A stretch of DNA of 7,073 bases. It comes from Bacillota bacterium. GTDB lineage: Bacteria; Bacillota; Clostridia; Christensenellales; Aristaeellaceae. The stretch covers positions 1 through 7,073 of the forward strand of contig JAEYQQ010000083.1 in assembly GCA_023409955.1 (NCBI GenBank), given 5' to 3'. Of the stretch, positions 1 through 5,950 are shown one piece after another. The stretch's first letter is position 1; each line of letters starts with the position of its first letter. Made by a program: the position numbers and the translations under genes. The notes beneath the pieces were generated by a model. The model searched no databases. It was not told the origin of the DNA and worked only from the letters and a program-made list of their open reading frames with translations.

Positions 1-2
1 AT

Positions 3-31
3 TTTACTGATTGTGTCGAATTAGATATAAA
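3..31 (+). promoter_or_regulatory. Possible promoter of the broken zinc-ribbon gene
   Basis: TTTACT at 3-8 (4 of 6 to the TTGACA consensus) and TATAAA at 26-31 (5 of 6 to TATAAT) are separated by 17 bases. They lie just upstream of the ribosome binding site of the first gene. The region is AT-rich, so chance matches are expected, and the window starts here, so an upstream promoter cannot be excluded. Confidence 0.3.
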
Positions 32-52
32 ATGGCATGGAGGTGGATGATT

Positions 53-445
53 ATGTTCTGGATCATTGGTGGAGCTTTGGTGCATGGTTGTATTATGGGA
101 TTACTAACAAGTGAATTAGCAGCCAGATAGGGGTATAATGGATATTTTTGGACAGGATTTCTCCTTAGTTCTGTAGGTTTGCTGTTTGTTGCGGGGCTTA
201 CCGATAATAGAATCTTGTCAGCAATCGAATCAATGAAATTCGATCAAGCAGCAAACACCCCAAACTCAATCGGCTTTACCAAATGCAAAAATTGCTGTTC
301 CAAAACCAAACACATCCATTACCAAGTAAAATGCATCCTAAACATGCTACATAACACATGTCCGCGTTGCAATGAGCTCCAAAGTTCATCGTCTTTATAT
401 TGCAAATTGTGCACGAAAGGCTCAAAAAAAGCTAATGATGCCTAA
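53..445 (+). pseudogene. Small two-helix membrane protein with C-terminal zinc ribbon, interrupted by an in-frame TAG
   Basis: The reading frame opens at ATG 53, with AGGTGG at 41-46 as ribosome binding site (6-base spacing), and runs to TAA 443-445. It is interrupted once, by TAG at 128-130 (codon 26). Codons 1-25 give a hydrophobic helix beginning MFWIIGGALVHGC. Straight after the stop the same frame continues with GYNGYFWTGFLLSSVGLLFV, a second membrane helix, then a soluble tail with several cysteine pairs: CKNCC, and CPRC followed ten residues later by CKLC, a zinc-ribbon spacing. A helix, a short polar turn, a second helix and a zinc ribbon is a layout I know from small uncharacterised clostridial membrane proteins. 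The frame is kept on both sides of the stop, so a single base change (for example CAG or AAG to TAG) would explain it. The second part has no convincing start of its own; the first usable codon, TTG 179, lies inside the second helix. Function is unknown. Suppression or a sequencing error are alternatives to a dead gene. Confidence 0.7.
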
Positions 446-450
446 AATAT

Positions 451-481
451 GCCCTCCTCCCCTTCAGGATGGGGGCTTTTT
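451..481 (+). terminator. Intrinsic terminator after the broken zinc-ribbon gene
   Basis: GCCCTCCTCC (451-460) pairs with GGATGGGGGC (467-476) with one C-T mismatch and one G-T pair. The loop is six bases, and five T follow (477-481). The hairpin starts five bases after the TAA, as expected for this gene's own terminator, and it separates this gene from the peroxidase gene. Confidence 0.85.
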
Positions 482-509
482 GCTCCCCAACAAGATACTA
501 AATACATGC

Positions 510-541
510 TTAACAAACATATAAAATGGGTAGTATATAAT
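510..541 (+). promoter_or_regulatory. Probable promoter of the glutathione peroxidase gene
   Basis: TTAACA at 510-515 (5 of 6 to the -35 consensus) is followed after 18 bases by TATATA at 534-539. The overlapping TATAAT at 536-541 is a perfect -10 hexamer but at 20-base spacing. The site lies between the upstream terminator and the gene's ribosome binding site, so the gene should have its own transcript. No operator palindrome is evident. Confidence 0.45.
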
Positions 542-561
542 ATGGTACCTAATGCAAATGA

Positions 562-568
562 AAGAAGG
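562..568 (+). promoter_or_regulatory. Ribosome binding site that fixes the peroxidase start
   Basis: AAGAAGG lies seven bases upstream of ATG 576. The earlier in-frame ATG at 552 has no such sequence before it and would add eight residues (MQMKEGIR) that are not typical of the family. The ATG at 576 is therefore the better start. Confidence 0.75.
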
Positions 569-575
569 TATTCGT

Positions 576-1115
576 ATGACGTTCTATGATTTCTCTGTAA
601 AAGATAATAAAGGAAACGATGTTTCCCTAGATTCCTACAAAGGCAAGGTTCTTCTAATAGTCAACACCGCCACAAAATGCGGTTTAACTCCCCAATATGA
701 GGCACTGGAGACTCTATATAAAAAATATCATGACCAAGGCTTTGAGATACTTGATTTCCCATGCAATCAATTTCTGGAGCAGGCGCCTGGTTCTAACGAA
801 GATATTCAGCAGTTCTGCACGCTAAAATATGGCACTACATTCCCCCGCTTTCATAAGATTGATGTCAATGGTGAGCATACTCATCCCTTGTATGCTTGGC
901 TAAAAAAAGAAGCACCTTTGGACAAAAGCAATGACGATTCAAAAAAATTTGAAGACAAAGTGAAATTCCTTGTCCCTGCAGGTTCACCATACGATATCAA
1001 GTGGAATTTCGGTAAGTTCTTGATTGATCGTTATGGTCAAGTTGTAGAACGATATTCTCCAGCCATCAAACCCGAGGCGATATATGATGATATTGCAACC
1101 TGCCTGGCTAAATAA
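576..1115 (+). CDS. Glutathione peroxidase family protein (cysteine type, probably thioredoxin-dependent)
   Basis: This 179-residue protein is a complete member of the glutathione peroxidase family (thioredoxin fold), which reduces hydrogen peroxide and organic hydroperoxides in the cytoplasm. The catalytic tetrad is visible: Cys35 in NTATKCGLTPQY, Gln65 in FPCNQF, and Trp143-Asn144 in IKWNFGKFLIDR. The active-site codon is TGC, so it is a cysteine and not a selenocysteine enzyme. Cys81 in QQFC sits 46 residues after Cys35, the same spacing as the peroxidatic and resolving cysteines of yeast Gpx3. This suggests a disulfide mechanism recycled by thioredoxin rather than glutathione (inference). 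A charged stretch at about 114-130 lies between the core and the WNF motif; I recall similar forms from clostridia. There is no signal peptide. The gene stands alone between two terminators and has its own promoter-like sequence. Start at 576 is chosen from the ribosome binding site; 552 is the alternative. The BsaA/BtuE names are used for relatives, but the symbol is not certain here. Confidence 0.93.
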   Translation: MTFYDFSVKDNKGNDVSLDSYKGKVLLIVNTATKCGLTPQYEALETLYKKYHDQGFEILDFPCNQFLEQAPGSNEDIQQFCTLKYGTTFPRFHKIDVNGEHTHPLYAWLKKEAPLDKSNDDSKKFEDKVKFLVPAGSPYDIKWNFGKFLIDRYGQVVERYSPAIKPEAIYDDIATCLAK

Positions 1116-1205
1116 AATGCTGCAAGTATAAAAGCAGCTTGTCCATACTACTGCTTAACATAATACATGACACAACAACCTGTTTGTATACTATTATATA
1201 GGAAT

Positions 1206-1248
1206 AGCATCTTCTGCTTTGGATTACATTGCAGAAGATGCTTTTTTT
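1206..1248 (+). terminator. Strong intrinsic terminator downstream of the peroxidase gene
   Basis: AGCATCTTCTGC (1206-1217) pairs perfectly over 12 bases with GCAGAAGATGCT (1231-1242) around a 13-base loop. Including the last base of the stem, seven T follow (1242-1248). It lies 90 bases beyond the peroxidase stop codon, a longer 3' tail than usual, but no other gene lies between. Confidence 0.88.
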
Positions 1249-1296
1249 AAACGAACACTACTTATTCCAAGCTAATACTTAGGCTATGAAAATACG

Positions 1297-1326
1297 AAAA
1301 AAGCCTTGATTACTCAAGACTTTTTT
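1297..1326 (-). terminator. Terminator of the tRNA-Arg gene, bidirectional
   Basis: On the - strand GTCTTGA, a GTAA loop and TCAAGGC form a 7-bp stem followed by six T. On the + strand the mirror image (GCCTTGA 1303-1309, TCAAGAC 1314-1320) is also followed by six T (1321-1326). It begins two bases after the encoded CCA of the tRNA, so it should end that transcript. It also serves as a second stop for + strand transcription from the left. Confidence 0.85.
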
Positions 1327-1328
1327 CT

Positions 1329-1405
1329 TGGTGAGCCCGGCGGGATTCGAACCCACGACCTTTTGATTCGTAGTCAAACACTCTATCCAGCTGAGCTACG
1401 GGCCC
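1329..1405 (-). tRNA. tRNA-Arg (anticodon ACG)
   Basis: The 77-base cloverleaf reads on the - strand from 1405 to 1329. The acceptor arm GGGCCCG pairs with CGGGCTC with one G-T pair. The D arm begins GCTCAGCTGGATAGAGT. The anticodon stem TTTGA/TCAAA encloses the loop CTACGAA, giving anticodon ACG. The T arm carries the canonical GGTTCGAATCC. The discriminator base is A and CCA is encoded in the DNA (1329-1331). The wobble A is normally deaminated to inosine by TadA, so this tRNA reads CGU, CGC and CGA arginine codons. The gene has its own promoter and terminator and stands alone. Confidence 0.97.
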
Positions 1406-1409
1406 TTGT

Positions 1410-1424
1410 CTGTCTCTCGGACAG
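1410..1424 (-). other. Small hairpin in the tRNA-Arg 5' leader
   Basis: In the predicted precursor, CTGTC (1424 down to 1420) and GACAG (1414 down to 1410) form a 5-bp stem around CGAGA. It ends four bases before the mature tRNA. It may only be structure in the leader trimmed by RNase P; no function is claimed. Confidence 0.35.
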
Positions 1425-1431
1425 CTTTTGT

Positions 1432-1460
1432 ATTATAACAAAGATGAAATGAAAATGCAA
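1432..1460 (-). promoter_or_regulatory. Promoter of tRNA-Arg, extended -10 type
   Basis: On the - strand a perfect TATAAT (1437 down to 1432) is preceded by TGT, giving the extended -10 form TGnTATAAT. TTGCAT (1460 down to 1455) lies 17 bases upstream as a weak -35. The -10 lies 26 bases before the tRNA 5' end. A start near 1425 would give a leader of about 20 bases, which RNase P would remove. Confidence 0.75.
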
Positions 1461-1762
1461 CAGTAAAATTGACTTTTTTCAGAAAAAAATCGATTCTTTT
1501 TGCATTCTTTTCAAACCCAGTTCTTTGAACTGGATTCATCTCCACAATCTTCTTGCTAATCCAAATATAATCATGATTTTTCGCCTTTGCTTTCCTAATA
1601 CGTTTTCAAAAATTCATTACACAAAGGAAAATGAATATAAGAAATTCTTGCACTAGCACACCGAATCAGACGATCAACAGCCTCATGTGAGGGTTATTGC
1701 CCTTAATCACAGATCATAACCAGCAGCATAAGCGGTGTTTACGAAAGCTTTAAAAAGCGATA
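1461..1762. other. Gene-free AT-rich spacer between the tRNA and the SpoIID-like gene
   Basis: I find no convincing gene in either strand here. Visible pieces are a perfect 7-bp inverted repeat (CCAGTTC 1517-1523 and GAACTGG 1527-1533, three-base loop), a ten-base palindrome AATCATGATT (1569-1578), and homopolymer A and T runs near 1474-1500. A - strand frame stays open from about 1598 into the tRNA, and a 19-codon + strand frame starts at 1631, but neither has a correctly spaced ribosome binding site. It may be decayed sequence or an unrecognised regulatory RNA. Confidence 0.5.
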
Positions 1763-1782
1763 CCCGGCACTTTCATGCCGGG
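1763..1782 (-). terminator. Probable terminator of the SpoIID-like gene
   Basis: CCCGGCA (1763-1769) and TGCCGGG (1776-1782) form a perfect GC-rich 7-bp stem with a six-base loop. Two further flanking pairs are possible past one mismatch. It lies 13 bases beyond the stop codon of the - strand gene. The T run on that strand (opposite A at 1752-1756) begins about six bases after the stem instead of directly, so termination may be less efficient. Confidence 0.6.
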
Positions 1783-1795
1783 CATTTGATATTGC

Positions 1796-3544
1796 CTATT
1801 CGCTCTTTTCCACAAAGCTGGCCATCACATAACCTTCCAGGACGTCAGTTTTCACTTTTAGCCATCCATCTGGCAGTTCTTCCAGCACAAGCAGTTTCTG
1901 CCCATAATACAGCTGGCGGATGACAGGCCCTAGCAAGCTGGGTTCTCCACGCATATTCAACGTGGAGCTTTCGCCAATCTGTGTTACGATTGCCTGCCAT
2001 TGCCCAGCTGAGGGAGTTTGGCTCACAGGCATCAGGGTAGGCCTTGGCGTAGGTGTAGCGGGAGGCCCGGGTGTTATCAAGAATGCTGCATCAATCGGCG
2101 GCTGTGGTGAGGCTTGTGCCCCCATTTTCGCCAGGGTCATGGAGGGATAGTAGAACTTTAAAATTTGATCAAAGGTAAAATCGTGCTCTTGCGCCATCCA
2201 TTCAGCGCCGCGCTGGCTCATGCCGACACCATGACCATACCGGCGGGATTCGATAACAAAGCTGTCGTCTTTCTCCCTGATGGAGATAATCTCGTTATCT
2301 CCCCCATTAATGCTTAAATTTAATGCACTTTCCACATCAGGGAAAATGTTTAAGTCAGCATAGAAGGTCTGCTGCACAGGCTGCATATCCGTCCATTGCG
2401 GCACTTGCGGTGTAACGCTTGGTACAGGCGTAGCTGACTGGGTTACGTAAAACGATTCCTCTTCAGAGCTTACAGGAACAGCTATGCGCCTGGCTTCCAC
2501 TTTAACATCAAAGCGAAGCTTTGTCATGACCTTGGAATTTTCACCATTGCCCGGCGTATGAGCGGAAACCCCAGCAATATTCGTTATTTTGATGTAGTTA
2601 ACATCACCGTCATACCCAAGCGCAGTCAGCAGCGGTGATATTGCATTCTTTATCAGCAGCGCCAGCTGACTTCCCAATTCCTCTTCCGACTTAGGTACCT
2701 TGGGGACAGGATAACTGAGTACAACACTCATCGGATTTTCCAAGTCATAGGGATCATCCTGCATCACGCTGATACCCGCATTCTGGCCCCCCCATACATT
2801 TTGTATGAGTTCAGTCTGGCCCCCATTGCTGGCAGAATAATAGAAATCAGCCAATACTCCGTTGTGAAGGCCAATGACTCCTGCTGTTTCCAGTATTGCC
2901 TGAGCAGCTTTTTCATTGGCCGCGTTCATCCCTTTGAACACCTGATCGTTGGTATTATCCACCACATCGTAATCTTGGGAACTTCCCGTTTTCTTCAGGG
3001 CATACGTCCTGGCAGTCACCGCCTGTGCTTTCAATGCTTCCATGGGGAAGGAGTCGCTCATTTCGTATGGGACAACGCCAAGGAGGTATTCCTCCATGGG
3101 AATATGCAAAACTGCCCGGAGCATGCCATCCCGGATGGTAACAACCAAATCGCCTGCATACAAATTGTAATCGCCATTCAAGCGCAGCCCGTTTTCTTCC
3201 TCTGTCAATACTGCATGGCGTTTTATGACAATCTGCGTGCCTGCATCCAGAGCCATGCCCTCATAATAGAGCATCAGCCGGCCCTGGGCACTGGATATGG
3301 TCAGCTTTGATCCCCGCTGAAAAGCAATGTTTCCGGGGCTTACCGAATAGCTGCCATCAAGTGCTATATCAATCCTGTCAGTTAATGCCAACCTTGTAAG
3401 CAATACCCGCACCAGCCCGTTGGGGCTTTCCGCATAAGCTGCAGTTGTATTCAACCTAACATCTATCGGTGCAAGGATAGAAAGGAGCATAAGGACAGCC
3501 AGCAAAAGCCCCTTGAAACGCTTTTTGTTTAAGAACCATATCAA
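1796..3544 (-). CDS. Secreted SpoIID/LytB domain protein with C-terminal SH3-like domain
   Basis: The 582-residue protein begins with a charged stretch (KKRFK), a hydrophobic helix (about 12-27) and a likely cleavage site after AYA (36-38), so it is probably exported. Residues about 40-470 are a SpoIID/LytB domain, related to SpoIID, the peptidoglycan lytic transglycosylase of engulfment. The core EEYLLGVVPYEM (151-162) is followed by MEALKAQAVTARTYAL (168-183). Glu161 is at the position of the SpoIID catalytic glutamate. YYSASNGGQTE (235-245) and YGHGVGMSQRGA (436-447) are the other family signatures. A Thr/Pro-rich insertion (about 369-392) interrupts the domain. A second Thr/Pro linker (about 478-512) leads to an SH3-like wall-binding domain (about 516-580) with LNMRGEPS and GWLKV motifs. 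The likely role is cutting or binding peptidoglycan outside the membrane. The two added modules and the lack of sporulation neighbours argue against its being SpoIID itself. The start is TTG, supported by AGGGGGAG eight bases upstream. It lies 126 bases after the synthetase gene and may share its transcript. Confidence 0.9.
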   Translation of the reverse strand: MIWFLNKKRFKGLLLAVLMLLSILAPIDVRLNTTAAYAESPNGLVRVLLTRLALTDRIDIALDGSYSVSPGNIAFQRGSKLTISSAQGRLMLYYEGMALDAGTQIVIKRHAVLTEEENGLRLNGDYNLYAGDLVVTIRDGMLRAVLHIPMEEYLLGVVPYEMSDSFPMEALKAQAVTARTYALKKTGSSQDYDVVDNTNDQVFKGMNAANEKAAQAILETAGVIGLHNGVLADFYYSASNGGQTELIQNVWGGQNAGISVMQDDPYDLENPMSVVLSYPVPKVPKSEEELGSQLALLIKNAISPLLTALGYDGDVNYIKITNIAGVSAHTPGNGENSKVMTKLRFDVKVEARRIAVPVSSEEESFYVTQSATPVPSVTPQVPQWTDMQPVQQTFYADLNIFPDVESALNLSINGGDNEIISIREKDDSFVIESRRYGHGVGMSQRGAEWMAQEHDFTFDQILKFYYPSMTLAKMGAQASPQPPIDAAFLITPGPPATPTPRPTLMPVSQTPSAGQWQAIVTQIGESSTLNMRGEPSLLGPVIRQLYYGQKLLVLEELPDGWLKVKTDVLEGYVMASFVEKSE

Positions 3545-3552
3545 GTCCGCAT

Positions 3553-3560
3553 CTCCCCCT
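3553..3560 (-). promoter_or_regulatory. Ribosome binding site supporting a TTG start
   Basis: AGGGGGAG on the - strand lies eight bases before TTG 3544. The only nearby ATGs, at 3552 and 3539, are in other frames. The one at 3552 (ATG CGG ACT TGA) reads three residues and stops, overlapping the TTG. The next in-frame Met (residue 19) would cut off most of the signal peptide, so TTG is the best start. Confidence 0.7.
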
Positions 3561-3567
3561 GATCCAT

Positions 3568-3595
3568 TTCACATAATATACATTTAACGTATAAT
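3568..3595 (+). promoter_or_regulatory. Promoter-like sequence on the + strand, antisense to the operon
   Basis: TTCACA (3568-3573, 5 of 6) and a perfect TATAAT (3590-3595) are 16 bases apart. The site lies between two - strand genes and points into the 3' end of the acyl-CoA synthetase gene. No + strand gene follows, so if active it would make an antisense RNA. Chance in an AT-rich gap is the simpler explanation. Confidence 0.3.
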
Positions 3596-3670
3596 ACCTG
3601 CAGATTGTTCACCATTTTCCGTAACAAATTTTGTCGAAGAATACTCATCCATCCCCGCAACGCTTTGCTG

Positions 3671-5908
3671 TTAGTGCCGTGTCCAATACGCTACAAAGGC
3701 ATCAAGACTCCTGACAGCGGAGCGGATATCGCCATACACAGGCAGCCCATTTTCCTCCAGATATTGCACCAAAGGCGTAAAATGCTTGCCGGCATTGATG
3801 GATACCACAATGGGCTTTTGATGGCGCTTTGCAGCCTTTACCAATAAGGGTGCAATCGCATCCTCATCCAAATAGCTGTCCTGCAGCGTCTTAAGATTGT
3901 CTATGTGGGGAACGATCGCCACAAACAAGCAATCCACCCCTGGGTCTTTCAATACCGCTTCAATATAAGCAGCATACCCAACGTCATCCGTCATAGGTGT
4001 TAGGTCAAGGAATGCTGTCTCAGCGCTTACCAGGCCATGGGTATTGAGAAGCCTGATCTCATCTGCAGTCTCAGCAGTGAAAACCGCTGGCTTCAAATAC
4101 CGCAGAAGATCGGCCCCCATGGTGGCATCCAGCCCTGCGTTTACCACACCAGCCACCCGGCATCCTTTGGGTTTGCGTGCAGATAGCATGGCAAATGCCT
4201 TGGTAAAGTGATAAAAGTCGTCCAGTTCTTCAGTCAGCACACAATCCGCCTGAATACACGCTGCCTTGAACACGTCATAACTGCCGGATATAGAAGCTGT
4301 ATGGGATGCAGCAGCTTTGGCCCCTGCCTCTGTACGGCCCGATTTATACACGATCACCGGCTTTTTAGAGCGCTTGGCCAGTTCATAAAACCGCCTGCCT
4401 TCCCCAGCGCCTACACCTTCCAGGTACAAGGCCATCACATCCACTGCGCTGTCAGTTTCAAAATACTCCATTAGATCCGGCAGATTCACATCCACCTTAT
4501 TGCCGAAGCTCACGATGGTACTGAAAATGGCAGCATATGGGTTGCGTTCAACACTGGTGATTCCCATGGCACCGCTTTGCGTAAGCAATGCTACATTGCT
4601 GCTTTTCCCAAGGGGAATACGCATGCGTTTGCCGTCAATAAAAAGTGTGTTTACGCCATTCTCCGCATCTCTGGGAGCACGAAATACACCCATGCAATTG
4701 GGGCCGATAACCCGCACATCTGATTGCTTGCTTTCTCCCATTCCCCTTACAAAGTCCTCATAATGCATATCTCCAGGGATACCGGAAATCAGGATCACAG
4801 ACTTACCTTTGGGTATCTTGCTGATAAAATCCAGAGAATACCTACCTGGTGCGGCATATACTACCAAGTCATACGGATGCGGTATTTCCTCCAGACTTTT
4901 GTATATAGGGTAGCTGCAGCCTTGTATAACAGCCTCTCCGCCTTTGGGGTTCAGGCAATATACATCCTCCCTGTTAAGCTCAGAAAACAGTGTTACAATA
5001 TTCCGGGCCATGCTATATTTTTCTGGTTTTGTTGATACACCAGCCACCACTATGCCCTTAGGATGAAAAAAGCCCTTCAAGTGCGTTGCATCAGGCAGTG
5101 CCGCCACTTGTCCTGCAGCTTGGGCAGGTACAAACTCCGCATAACCGTCCACCGCTACAAAGCGCCCATCCTTGGAAAACACAATGGGATTTAAATCCAG
5201 CGCCTTCAAATAAAAGGGAGACCTTCGACCGGAAAGAAACGAAAATGCAAGGCCCAGCTCAGAAATTCTGGCCACACCTGCAGCAATCATGTTCAAATAT
5301 TCCGGATGTCCCATGTCTTCAAATTTGTGGCGGATGTTAAGACTTTGTGTAAATGATTGCGCATCATCATAGCTTACAGGTGCAATGAATAGATTTGCCG
5401 GATCGTAGTACTTGGCGAAGAACTCAGCATCATCTCCGCCCTTGGAAAGCGTCACCACCGGCCCAAAGGAAACATCCTCCTTCAGTCCGATCATAATTTC
5501 ATTGCCTAACGCCTGTGTGAAGTGTATGAACTCCACGATTAAAAAGCCGTCCACGTAAGGCTTACTTTCTTGCGCAAAATGAGATAAGACTTCCTCTCGC
5601 ATTTGCTCCAGCATAAAGCGAATAAACAACGGGTCTCGGATGGAAACCTTTTTTACACCACCGTAGCGCTGGTTATGAGCCATATCACGGGATACGATTT
5701 TGATCATCAGATCATTTCCGGGAAAGCGGCTGAGCATTTGCTCCGTTACTTCCCTGGGATCCTGAACAAATGCATACTGGGGTACATCCATTCCCGCTAG
5801 CTTTAGAATCTGATATACCTCATGCTCATGCAGCGTGTTTCTTCCCTGGATATGTGCCGCTTGAAAAATGGAATCCATTCGATCCAACGTGATTTGTTCC
5901 CAAGCCAT
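3671..5908 (-). CDS. ADP-forming acyl-CoA synthetase (acetate-CoA ligase family), single chain with ATP-grasp half first
   Basis: The 745-residue protein belongs to the NDP-forming acyl-CoA synthetase superfamily, which converts acyl-CoA, ADP and phosphate to the acid, CoA and ATP, or the reverse, in the cytoplasm. The N-terminal half (about 10-260) is an ATP-grasp domain of the beta-subunit type: MIKIVSRDMAHNQRYGGV (68-85) aligns with the family's LKI-HKSDVGGV segment, keeping the histidine (His78). ALDLNP (236-241) is the ATP-grasp metal-site motif. A CoA-binding Rossmann domain follows (about 277-410, GIVVAGVS, GPNCMG at 402-407). The ligase domains come last, with LTQSGAMG (442-449) and SHTASISGS (535-543), where His536 is at the position of the phosphorylated catalytic histidine. 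Both histidines of the phosphate relay are therefore present. The usual fused order is alpha then beta; here beta comes first. The NAGLDATMGAD segment (590-600) differs from the glycine-rich form I expect. Substrate cannot be told; acetate is the default. AAGGAGG seven bases before the ATG supports the start. DUF554 lies 42 bases upstream without a terminator. Confidence 0.9.
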   Translation of the reverse strand: MAWEQITLDRMDSIFQAAHIQGRNTLHEHEVYQILKLAGMDVPQYAFVQDPREVTEQMLSRFPGNDLMIKIVSRDMAHNQRYGGVKKVSIRDPLFIRFMLEQMREEVLSHFAQESKPYVDGFLIVEFIHFTQALGNEIMIGLKEDVSFGPVVTLSKGGDDAEFFAKYYDPANLFIAPVSYDDAQSFTQSLNIRHKFEDMGHPEYLNMIAAGVARISELGLAFSFLSGRRSPFYLKALDLNPIVFSKDGRFVAVDGYAEFVPAQAAGQVAALPDATHLKGFFHPKGIVVAGVSTKPEKYSMARNIVTLFSELNREDVYCLNPKGGEAVIQGCSYPIYKSLEEIPHPYDLVVYAAPGRYSLDFISKIPKGKSVILISGIPGDMHYEDFVRGMGESKQSDVRVIGPNCMGVFRAPRDAENGVNTLFIDGKRMRIPLGKSSNVALLTQSGAMGITSVERNPYAAIFSTIVSFGNKVDVNLPDLMEYFETDSAVDVMALYLEGVGAGEGRRFYELAKRSKKPVIVYKSGRTEAGAKAAASHTASISGSYDVFKAACIQADCVLTEELDDFYHFTKAFAMLSARKPKGCRVAGVVNAGLDATMGADLLRYLKPAVFTAETADEIRLLNTHGLVSAETAFLDLTPMTDDVGYAAYIEAVLKDPGVDCLFVAIVPHIDNLKTLQDSYLDEDAIAPLLVKAAKRHQKPIVVSINAGKHFTPLVQYLEENGLPVYGDIRSAVRSLDAFVAYWTRH

Positions 5909-5950
5909 GCTATATCCTCCTTGTCATGGAGCGTAAATGGGTTTATTGTG

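Noticed and set aside
552..575. Upstream ATG for the peroxidase at 552
   Set aside because: It has no ribosome binding site, while ATG 576 has AAGAAGG at seven-base spacing and gives the normal family N-terminus.
1396..1598. - strand open frame running from about 1598 to a TAG inside the tRNA gene, with a possible ATG at 1539
   Set aside because: The frame overlaps the tRNA promoter and 5' end, the only ATG has a weak purine run directly against it with no spacing, and I recognise no family.
1631..1690. Nineteen-codon + strand frame after AAAGGA
   Set aside because: The purine run is only two bases from the ATG, the peptide has no recognisable features, and there is no promoter or terminator of its own.
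2801..3310. Long + strand open frame opposite the SpoIID-like gene
   Set aside because: It is a shadow of the real gene, which has a signal peptide and family motifs; the + strand product has none.
3624..3634. Palindrome ACAAATTTTGT in the gap before the SpoIID-like gene
   Set aside because: It is short, AT-only in the centre and isolated; there is no support for a terminator or operator.
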